Positions 55,954 to 64,000 of a stretch of 64,000 nucleotides of DNA are shown here, piece by piece. Origin of the DNA: Topomyia yanbarensis (taxonomy: Eukaryota; Arthropoda; Insecta; Diptera; Culicidae); NCBI RefSeq assembly GCF_030247195.1, contig NC_080670.1, positions 42,455,524 through 42,519,523 of the forward strand, read 5' to 3'. The position numbers were made by a program, and so were the translations under genes. Below the pieces are notes generated by a model. The model was given only the letters and a program-made list of their open reading frames with translations. It searched no databases and had not been told where the DNA came from. Each line of letters begins with the position of its first letter. Position 1 is the stretch's first letter.

Positions 55954-56818
55954 CACAGTGTTGCCTAGCCGGACAAAACCTCAAAATTTTATTTTTGATT
56001 TTTCATGATTTAACATTTTTGTCTGTTTCTTAACAGGTTGAGTAGAGTTTTCTCAAAATATTAGGTCCCTAGGACGATAATTCGATTTTTTACATGACTT
56101 CAAAGGTGAAATAGACAATGAACTCTGAAGAAAACTATTTTCAAACATAAGTTATTCAAATGAATATATCTTTTTAGTTAAGATTCCGATTGGGATCAAA
56201 ATGATTTCATGTGAAAGGTTATTCGCTGGACTTATAGCTGCCATTCGACTTAATCGATACAAGCCTTTCTTCTCGGTCAGACATGAAAAACAAGTAATAA
56301 ATCGAGCAATACTTTAAAGTTATAATGTTCAAAGTGGCTGTACTTTTTTTTGAAACGGTTCGGAAAGATCGGTTGTTGTTCACGATACTTGAAAATTAGT
56401 ACACTTTCCGAAAATGTATATCTTGTTTTGCCCCTTTCTGCCCCGAGGTATGAAAAAAGGTGATTTTTCATGAAACGTCTGAAGGAGACGCATGGTAGCC
56501 TTTGACTACCCAGGGTTCGCAATATAATTTATAGATGTGTCTTATCATTATCAACAATTGAAAAAATGTGTATTCTGCTAAAAAATTCACCGCGCCTAAT
56601 TTTTTGAAAATGAATTTTTGGAAATAGTGCACTTTATATTCGTAAATGTTGAATTTTCGAACCACCCTAAGTGCCAAAATTTTGAGGTAATAAAAAACAA
56701 AAAAATGAACATCAAATATGAACTCAACGTCACAAAATTACCCTAATGTGAAGTTTTCATCAAATTCGGGCCACTTTTGAGGTTTTGTCCGACTTTTGTA
56801 TGGAAGGTGATCACTGTG
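55954..56818. mobile_element. Transib-like element, copy 2, with 12/23 RSS-like ends
   Basis: The left end is CACAGTG, a 12-bp spacer (TTGCCTAGCCGG), then ACAAAACCT. The right end, read inward on the minus strand, is CACAGTG, a 23-bp spacer, then ACAAAACCT. The perfect 5-bp TSD CAACG lies at 55949-55953 and 56819-56823. The length is 865 bp against 866 bp for copy 1, and the last 120 bp are recognisably similar (for example AACATCAAATATGAACTCAA), while the middle is much diverged. No transposase is encoded. Confidence 0.9.
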
Positions 56819-56836
56819 CAACGTGGCAATTTCTGT

Positions 56837-57597
56837 ATGGGGCCGTACACAAATGACGTAGCTTTTTTTCGGCGTTTTTCGACCCCTCCCTCCCTCCTCG
56901 TAGCATTTTGTCACAAAACTCTAACCTCCCCCTTGTAAATAACGTAGCATTTCTGACAACCCCCCCCCCCCCCCCGACCTTTCCAATGCGACCGGGGAAT
57001 GAAGAAAAAATTTAATATGCTTTACAATTTTTTCAAATACATGTATTTACAAAATGTTTGACGGCTTTTATCAACATTTTGATTATAACAGCAAATTGCG
57101 AACAAAATAAACCCATTTCGTGACAAATATCGCGTTAATAATTTTGTTTTGAGTTTTATATGTCATGGAACATGAACAAAAGATCTCTCAGTTCACGATG
57201 CTGCAGCTGCCCATGATTCTAAGAAGCATACATTCGATAAAATTACTAAATTTTGTTTGGTTGAATCTGAAGAGAAAACTTAATTCAGCTAACAAACTAA
57301 GTCTACTAGTTAGCAAGATTAGCTAATTAATGTAGCAAGTTAAATCCGCATACACGCAAACTTACTACATTAAAAATTTCATGAAAAGTAACTTGTGTGA
57401 ATTTAAATTTATTTCTCTTGGGAATGGAGGAACATCAAATTGTTTTTATCTAATCAATGGGTTTTAATTCCCTCTAAAAAAATCTTAATGCTACGTCGCG
57501 CAACTTCTGACCCTACCCTCCCCCTCGTCACACTTCGTCACAAATTTAGTATACCCCCCCTACCCCCAAAATGCTACGTCATTTATGCATGGCCCCT
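56837..57597. mobile_element. MITE with GGGGCCRTRCA ends, 0.76 kb
   Basis: The ends GGGGCCGTACACAAATGACG (left) and CGTCATTTATGCATGGCCCC (right) are inverted, with GTAGCATTTT repeated inside each. Flanking bases TAT/TAT suggest a TA target. C-rich runs (56959-56977, 57550-57567) and repeated GCTACGTC blocks are near both ends. It lies just beside the Transib-like element in C copy 2. Confidence 0.8.
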
Positions 57598-57763
57598 ATG
57601 GTAGTAGAAAAGCTAGCTGTGGGTCAAGAATCCGTGCTCTTCCTCTACGAGGACAATCGGGGCGGCAAACTTCAGACTGTATAATTTACTGAGCCCTTCG
57701 GTTCCCTTGTGCAATTTAATACCACTTCCTTGTGGAGCTTCCGGTTTATTCACAAACTACTCG

Positions 57764-58520
57764 GTCTAGCCGTCGATGATGGATCTATCCTACTCTGACG
57801 AAGAGTTCCCCAACGAGAGAAGCTCGAAAGCGAACCAACCAGCCAGGTGCTTAGGTCAGTTCGCCGATTCTGGTGGGGTAGGGCATCCGGTTTGCTGGAG
57901 CCACGGCGCGACTGGTGGTGTCTCGTCGCGATCTACTCAGTCTAGTTCCCGGCGGTGAATCTGACTGTACGCCGGAGAATTCCCCGGCGAAAAAAGTTCT
58001 CCCGATACCGATTCTTCTTTGGTTTCAGTACAACTTCTTGATCCCCTTAGCTCCATGTCCGTTGCCATTTAGCACCGCAACTCCTTTAAACCCTTGAGTT
58101 TCCTTCTTGTGTCGTTTAGCACTACTTCTTTGATGAACCATTCAGTTCCCCGATACGTTCGCGAACTACTTGATCAAGTCTCCAACGATGGACCTGACCT
58201 ACTCCGACGGAGAGTTCCCCGGCGAGAGAAGTTCTCCCGAAACCGAGCTAATCACATAGGTGCCGAGCTCAGTTCGACGATTCCAGTGAAGCAGGGCATT
58301 CGGTGCTCCGATGACCCGCGACTGGTAGTGTCTCGTCGCGGTCTACTCAGTCTAGTCCCCAGCGGTGAATCTAGCTTACGCTGCTGGAGAGTTCCCTGGC
58401 GGAAGAAATTCTCCCAATACCGATTTTTCTGTGGTATTCACTATATTTCTGTCGGAATAAACGGTGAGGTGCGGTGGTCGGTCTGGCGATTCCGGATGTT
58501 ACAGTCTACTCGACTAGTCC
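57764..58520. repeat. Tandem repeats in the R1 3' region, copy 2
   Basis: Units start near 57764, 57938, 58168, 58345 and 58511 (TCTAGTCCCCAGCGGTGAAT-like). They match, unit for unit, those at 8245-9004 in copy 1, so the array existed before the composite was copied. Confidence 0.75.
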
Positions 58521-59536
58521 TCGGTGGTGGACAGTCATGATCTAGATCATAACTCTGTTGACTGCGTTCCACGTCTTTACGTCGCTTGTCATTCTGTAGG
58601 CTACATTATCCGGGTTGATGTCCGGTCCTCCCGTTTTAAGTAGCTCCCTGCACGTCATTTCAAACCTCGGACATTCGAAGACCACATGCTCCGGTGTCTC
58701 CCCGACGTTCTCACATTCTGTGCACAATGGTGACGTTGCGTATCCGAACCAATGAAGATACTTCCTGAAGCATCCGTTGCATGACAGGAGCTGTTTCAAC
58801 TGGAAGGTCATCTCTCCGTACTTTCTATTGACCCACGTCGACAGGTTTTGAGATGGGCCGGTAGGTACACTTTCCTTTCTCCGTATTGTCCCATTCCTGC
58901 TGCCACGTCACCATCGAATCGATTCTTATCATATTCATCAGGTTTCTGGCGTTCCTTTAATTGTAGCTCTTGATATCCTCCGCCAGGGTGATGCAGATGA
59001 TCACGACTATAACGCATACTGCTTCCGAAGATATTATTCTATATGCAATCGGCACTCGTGCTACCACCAGCCGGAACGTCCTGTTAAGTTTTTCGCGATT
59101 CCGCTTGGTTTTCAGCGCTGCACCTCATGCAGGATCCCCATTTCGCAGTATCGATGACGAAACAATGATGCAATCACATGCTCTTCGACGGTGATCTGTA
59201 TCCACTGAACCGCTTTGCAGTTACTGACCAACAACACATCCGTCTTGTGGCGAGCTATTTGCAGCTTGACCCCGTTCATCCAGCTCTCGATCGCGTCTAT
59301 TGTCTCCGTCACAGACTCCTCCACTTCTCCAAGTGTCTCACTCGTTTTCGTTAGTGACACGTTGTCCGCGAAACGAACGATTTTCACTTTCCCGGGCAGC
59401 CGCAGTGTTAAGACCCCACCGTACATCCCGTTCCAAAGAGTTGGGCCGAGAATGGAGCCCTGAGGAACGCCCGCTGCGATTCGCATTGACTTTTACTCTT
59501 CGTTCGTCTCGTACAGCAGTACTCTACTCCGGAAGT

Positions 59537-61190
59537 TACTTACCTTACCTTGTTGTCTCTTGCTGTATGCAGAAGCCGTCTCCACTCCACTCGGTCCATT
59601 GCTGCTTCGTAGTCTTCGAAGGGTCCGCAGGTCGTCCTCTATCTGGTCGATCCACCGTGCTCGCTGTGCGCCCCGTCTTCTTGTTCATGTAGGGTCGCCC
59701 TCAAAAACCATCTTCACCGGGTCGTCGTCCGACATTCTTACGACATGTCCAGCCCATCGCAAACGTTGCGGTATGCGCGATGGATGGTTCTTCCAGCAGC
59801 TGATGCAGCTCATGGTTCATTCGTCTGTGCCACCATCCGTCTTCCATCTGCGCGCTACCATAGATGGTACGCAACACCTTTCGTTCGAAAGCTCCAAGGG
59901 CGGGTTGGTCCTCCACGAGCATAGTCCATGTCTCGTGACCGTAGAGGACCACCGGTCTAATCAGCGTCTTGTAGATAATCAACTTCGTGGGAGGGCAAAT
60001 TTTGTTCGACCGGAGTGTCCTCCGGAGTCTAAAGTAGGCACGATTTCCCGCCAAGATCCGTTTCTGAATTTCTCTGCAGGTCTCATTGTCGGCGGTTACC
60101 AGTGAGCCCAAATACACGAATTTGTCGACCATCTCGATTTCGTCACCGTCAATTCGAACTCGGGATGGGAGGTTCACATCGTCGTCTCTAGAACCTCTTC
60201 CTCTCATGTATTTTGTCTTCGAATCGTTGATGGCAAGTCCAATCCTGCTGGCTTCAGCTTTCAGTCTAATGTACGTTTCCGACATCGCCACAAAGTTCCG
60301 TGCCATTATGACAATGTCGTCGGCGAAGCCAAGAAGCTGAACGGACTTCCTGAAGATCGTGCTACTCGTGTCTATCCCCGCTCTCCTTATTACACCTTCT
60401 AACGCAACGTTGAACAGCCGGCACGATAGACCATCACCTTGCCGTAACCATCTTCGAGATTCAAAAGGACTCGAGAGTGTCTCTGATACTCGAACAACGC
60501 ACATCACCCGATCCATCGTCGCTTTTACAAATCGTGTTAATTTATCCGGAAAACCGTACTCATGCATTGTCTGCCATAGCTAATATCGATCAATTGTGTC
60601 ATAAGCCGATTTGAAATCGATGATGTATGGGCTCGTTATATTCGCGGCACTTCTGCAAAACCTGCCGAATTGCGAATATTTGGTCCGTTGTGGCGCGGGA
60701 ACCCATAAATCTCGCTTTGTTGTGTCCCACGAACTCCCTTGCAAATGGTGACAATCGGCGGTAAAGAATTTGGAAGAGCGCCTTGTAGGCGGTGCTAAGT
60801 AGTAAGATCACACGGTAGTTGCAGCAATCCAATTTGTCACCTTTTTGTAGATTGGGCAAACGACGCCCTCCATCCACTCCTCCGGAAGAATCTCTTCCTC
60901 CCAAATTTTGGCGATTGCCCAGTCTCCGATGTCCTCCTTGACTTCTTGGAGATCAGTGGCCGGCAGCCTATCTTCTTCTGCGCGTGCTTCAAGATCTGTT
61001 GCCATACCGCCTTCGTCCTCTGCAGCTTCACCGTTGAGGTGCTCGTCATAGTACTGCTTCCACCGCTCAATAACCTTACACCTGTTCGTAAGAAGGTTGC
61101 CGTCTAAGTCCCTGCACATATCGGCTTGCGGAACGTAGCCTTTGCGCGAACTGTTCATCTTCTCATAAAACTTCCGTGTGTCCGGAAGTA
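59537..61190 (-). mobile_element. RTE-like non-LTR retrotransposon, 5'-truncated, in R1 copy 2
   Basis: A perfect 9-bp TSD TCCGGAAGT flanks it (59528-59536 and 61191-61199). R1 copy 1 is continuous here (CTCTGGAAGTAGCTCTTCAG near 11470), giving the empty site. The 3' end, on the minus strand, is ACAAGGTAAGGTAAGTA, a short tandem tail typical of RTE elements. The 5' end enters the protein just before the RT, as in a truncated reverse-transcription product. Confidence 0.9.
59694..61190 (-). pseudogene. RTE-like reverse transcriptase, lightly damaged
   Basis: Minus strand: RKFYEKMNSSRKGYVPQADM, CKVIERWKQYYDEHLNGEAA, then ILPEEWMEGVVCPIYKK, CNYRVILLLSTAYKALFQIL, RRLSPFAREFVGHNKARFMG and ATTDQIFAIRQVLQKCREYN. 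Next come FESRRWLRQGDGLSCRLFNV and QLLGFADDIVIMARN (intact FADD catalytic box), SKTKYMRGRGSRDD, FVYLGSLVTADNETCREIQK and RTIYGSAQMEDG. The family is a widespread mosquito RTE-like element. A frame change near 60830 and another near 60600 break it, and the last residues are frameshifted. The upstream part of the 61467-60808 frame is R1 sequence, fused by chance across the insertion junction. Confidence 0.85.
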
Positions 61191-62445
61191 GCTCTTCAGG
61201 ATCTGGTTCACTTTTCTGTGCAGCGCTGCAGTATTGACCTATACGAGGCTGGATGGCCCGCCGATTTCCCGGCAACAACACCAGCTTCTGTACCTCCCAC
61301 ATTACGGAGAAACTGCCATCAACTAAACACTTCTGCAGTAGCATCTTGAACATGTCCGGATATGCCAGGACCGCAGCTTTCAGCGGCACGTGTGGTATTC
61401 CATCCGGACCGGGAGCTTTCTTTGATTTTAGTCGCATCGACGCTTCTTTGAGCTCGTCGTTGGTCACTTGCCACTCGTCTATGTTTGCTCCTTCTTCTTC
61501 TTCGCCATCGGTAACCAGGTAGTTAGATCGCGCTTCGGGAAGAGACCCGCAACGATTATCTTTAGCTTACCAGGGCACATTTCAGCTGGCGTCGACAGGC
61601 CCTCATCTTTACCTTCACGACTCGGTATGCATCCCCCAGGGATTGGCATCTACTTTTCAGCACAGCTCCTTGTAGCAAACTGGCTTGCTAAGCTTGACAT
61701 CCCGTTTTAAAGCAGCCCTTGTTTCTCGAAACGTCGCCTTGCGCTTCCCTCTCACTCTCCGATCTTGCTCTCTGAGCCCGCCTTCTTCTGGCTCTCAGAC
61801 ATAGTAAGCTGGACGCCGTCTACTGCGTGACTACAGTTTTCGCGGCATTGTAACATCACAAGCCGTCCCAATCATTCTTGTTAGATCAGCCGCATCAACG
61901 TTCTTGATCCCACTCCCCGAAATGGCTCAAGAAAGAGGACTTCCTTGAAGAGTTTCGTCTTCCACTTTAGCTTTTCCTTCCTTTTCCGTGCAGTAGCGAG
62001 GTTCCGTTGGCCCATGTGGAATCGCCTGAGACGGTCGCACACTCTCCAGTTCATGGTCGCCGTCAGTGAAGGACTACAGAATGTGGCAGAATTTCTCTCA
62101 GTACAGATATCCGATTCGTGAACCAATTAGCTCCCAGTTTTGTCACGATACCAGGAACCATTTAGCTCCCCGCTTCGCCGTGTCTACTCATTGTAGTCCT
62201 CGTCGGTAGACCTAGCTTCCAAAACAAGCCGACCGGTAAGTGCCGAGGCCTGTCGCCAATTTTCACTACAAATAAATATTCTCAGAAGGTATCTATTGCA
62301 AATGAAACTTGGAAAAGTATTTAGTATTTAAGTATTTAGTATTAGAAAAAATGTTGTTGAACATATTTTTCAAATTTTGTTTATATATTTGCTGTGCTTT
62401 GATTCGAAGCCCCCCTTCGCTACCGCTCCACCCCAGTTAAACTCA

Positions 62446-62601
62446 TTCCGGAACCAGTTTGAATTTCTGAATGGAGTCATTATGGATTCCAAATAAAATG
62501 CAACAACCGATTCCAAATCAATCGGTTTCAGAACCGGTTGTTGCATTTGATTTGGAATCCATACTGACTCCATTCAGGATTCCGAATCAAATTCCGAATG
62601 G
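62446..62601. mobile_element. Short foldback MITE beside the C copy 2 right end
   Basis: GAATGGAGTCATTATGGATT and CCAAATAAAATGCAACAACC (62469-62509) answer GGTTGTTGCATTTGATTTGG and AATCCATACTGACTCCATTC (62535-62575). ATTCCGGAACCAG and a related ATTCCGAATCAAATTCCGAA part extend the arms. The foldback may explain why the right end of C copy 2 is degraded or displaced. Confidence 0.8.
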
Positions 62602-62739
62602 TTTGACCGGGACTGGTCGTGAGATCCACGACTCTGAATTCACGTTCTCAGTTTCTAGGCCCCCTGGACTTCCTAAATTGCGGCCACGTGAAAAGTCTCA
62701 GAAATCAATCGAACTTTTGTGACCTTTATTAGAATACGG

Positions 62740-62965
62740 GAAGCTGGGGTTCATACTATGTTGCGTTTCGGCTTCGCCTCATCAGAAACCGACACTAACA
62801 CATTGTCGGAATAGATTAGCACCGGCTTGACGCAAATCCCTTAAAACTAAAACACACTATGTGTTTCAATCAAACGACTGATCAAACGTGATGTCCCGTT
62901 CGAGCAGAAGTTCTGTTTATGCCGATGAGACACAAGTGAAGCCGAAACTTGTCTTGGCTTAGCAG
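62740..62965. repeat. Possible Penelope-like fragment with hammerhead-like cores
   Basis: On the minus strand 62785-62765 reads CTGATGA, a GGC-GAA-GCC hairpin, then GAAAC, the catalytic core layout of a hammerhead ribozyme. On the plus strand 62921-62950 has CGATGAGACACAAGTG followed by AAGCCGAAAC, a degraded version pointing the other way. Hammerhead motifs of this form are known in Penelope-like elements. No reverse transcriptase is nearby and helices I and III are not clear. Confidence 0.5.
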
Positions 62966-62981
62966 GCCTATGCGAAAGCAC

Positions 62982-63062
62982 TATGCTATATTTCACCCTA
63001 AAGAGGAAAATTTGGTAAAACCAAAATTTTTCACTAGGGTGAAAATTTGTTGGTAAAAACCA
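62982..63062. repeat. Inverted repeat around CACCCTAAAGAGG
   Basis: TTTCACCCTAAAGAGGAAAA and CAAAATTTTTCACTAGGGTG form an imperfect stem at about 62991-63048. Its left half recurs at 1145-1182. Probably an unnamed small repeat. Confidence 0.6.
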
Positions 63063-64000
63063 GTCTTTGTACAGGAGGGCACAAATCCTTATTTCATACT
63101 GGGGTTCTAGCGCATTTCGTTATTAATATTAAATTTTATTCTTTTCTCTCGCATATATCTCTAATATTCTTCAAATTAAATTAAATAAAAAACACTTGTT
63201 GAACAAAATAGAAGTAGATTTGCCAACGGTAAAATTCAGATACATTAGTTTTTTTGACATTGAGTCTCGATTCCACATTTTATCATTAAATGACACATAT
63301 CAAGTCCATTTATCAATAAATTATCATTTTATTTACTATTTTCAGTGTAAAAATGCTCAGGAATCACAAGGTAAATGTTTCATTTAAGAGAAAATACGGC
63401 AAAATGGGGTATTAGGACATTTGATGAAAAAAAGGTTTCTTGACTAAATGTCAAAAATCTAATATTTCTGAATTTTTCTGGCAACAGCCTATTTTTATTT
63501 TATTCTATTTTCCACGTTCAACAAGGTCGCTTCAGGCGAAGTGCGCGGGGGCAAACAATTGTCCAAATGATGTGAAATTTGGCATCTGAGTTTACTTTAA
63601 TATTTGTCACAATTTGAAAAATGAATGTTTTTCGCAATACCCTATTATAGGGCAAGTGATACTATCGTACTGACCATTGAGAATCCTTGCTAACTGGGCT
63701 TGACATTTTTTTGGTGACATTCAACGGATATACACTGAATGTCAAAATTTCGTGTCAAATTCACTTTGACAATCAAACTTACATTAATTAGAGATGTGAG
63801 CAGATACATTTTCGGTCCAACAAGCGAATCCAATTCGTTAGTTGGACAGATGGTGTGGCTCAACCAGTGAATCACGACTGTATACGAACTTGAAATTACA
63901 GTCATTAGTAACTAGTCAAACAAACCTACTATTTCTAGATACATCCCAGCAGGCACAATACGACAACTTACTCTAATTCTAAATCAACATAAACAAGAGG
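63063..64000. other. Intergenic stretch, nothing recognised
   Basis: AT-rich, with short frames that have no domain (the longest is 71 codons, 63905-63690 minus). No inverted ends or tandem repeats stand out. Confidence 0.35.

Larger units (their letters stand above)
57600..62290 (-). pseudogene. R1-clade non-LTR retrotransposon, decayed copy 2
   Basis: On the minus strand from 5' to 3' it has an endonuclease/RT linker, RLKSKKAPGPDGIPHVPLKA and KLVLLP (about 61467-61260), then a deleted stretch and QILKSYFR-type sequence near 61200 where the RTE element inserted. It resumes with MRIAAGVPQGSILGPTLWN and VKIVRFADNVSL (FADD altered to FADN) at 59486-59112, and ends with SCNGCFRKYLHWFGYATSPL, CTECENVGETPEHVVFECPR and NAVNRVMI at 58811-58542. 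Stops and frameshifts are frequent. The 3' region has tandem repeats as in copy 1. Confidence 0.85.
54178..62436. mobile_element. hAT-type composite element C, copy 2, carrying R1
   Basis: The left end CAGTGGTGTGGTAAGAAATT then a G-run matches the copy 1 end (CAGTGGCGTAGTAAGAAA, G-run). The right end is degraded: CGCTACCGCTCCACCCC stands where copy 1 has CGCTACTACGCCACTG. The subterminal CATCCTGAGCAGGAAAAAA and CCAACAACTCAGGAAACGGG, and the right-side TTGCAAATGAAACTTGG and GTTGAACATA, match copy 1. The same R1 sits between the same junctions. No matching 8-bp TSD was found here. Later insertions are D2, a foldback, a Transib-like element, a MITE and an RTE. Confidence 0.8.

Noticed and set aside
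61253..61522. Plus-strand frames over the R1 reverse transcriptase
   Set aside because: Antisense shadows of the minus-strand R1 coding region.
1..64000. LTR retrotransposons or integrated viral genes
   Set aside because: I found no paired LTRs, primer-binding sites, protease/integrase motifs or viral polymerase motifs; all RT fragments are of non-LTR type.

Overview
The window looks like AT-rich, gene-poor chromosomal DNA from an insect. The retroelement protein fragments (I, Jockey, R1 and RTE clades) most resemble those I associate with culicine mosquitoes, so a mosquito is my inference, not a proof. I see no convincing host protein-coding gene, rRNA, functional tRNA, CRISPR array or bacterial feature. 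The supportable content is mobile elements, many dated relative to each other by target-site duplications (TSDs) and by empty-site comparison between duplicated copies.

Layout. 1-4.4 kb: AT-rich DNA, two diverged tandem-repeat fields, an inverted-repeat element with a tRNA-like core, and a TA-flanked element (F1). 4.4-13.75 kb: a nested stack. Small element A (4959-13753) was split by hAT element B (5071-7840, TSD ATCTATTT) and by hAT element C (7952-13627, TSD GTGATTGC). B holds a tRNA-derived SINE and a foldback. C holds a decayed minus-strand R1-clade retrotransposon, itself interrupted by a hAT MITE, a CACTA-like element and a Transib-like element. 15.7-21.6 kb: a hAT MITE, a minus-strand I-clade element with two internal deletions, and a second F copy. 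27-31 kb: a hAT MITE, a pogo-type MITE and a plus-strand Jockey-like remnant. 36.2-39.4 kb: a complete pogo/Tigger-type transposon with terminal repeats and a 61-bp intron, but three stop codons. 39-53 kb: foldback families (X, D), paired tRNA-like sequences, and element G with two small spliced exons. 54.2-62.4 kb: a second copy of composite C (with its R1), carrying different later insertions: D2, a foldback, a Transib-like element, a MITE, and a 5'-truncated RTE with a 9-bp TSD.

The two observations I rate highest are these. First, two Transib-like elements (12143-13008 and 55954-56818) whose ends are arranged like V(D)J recombination signals: heptamer CACAGTG, a 12-bp spacer and an ACAAAACCT-like nonamer at one end, and the same heptamer and nonamer with a 23-bp spacer at the other, flanked by 5-bp TSDs. 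Second, the composite hAT element C, which appears to have moved with an R1 retrotransposon inside it.

How the parts work together: no pathway or operon is visible. Most elements are nonautonomous or broken. The pogo element, the RTE copy and the Jockey, I and R1 remnants are the only ones showing recognisable protein domains.
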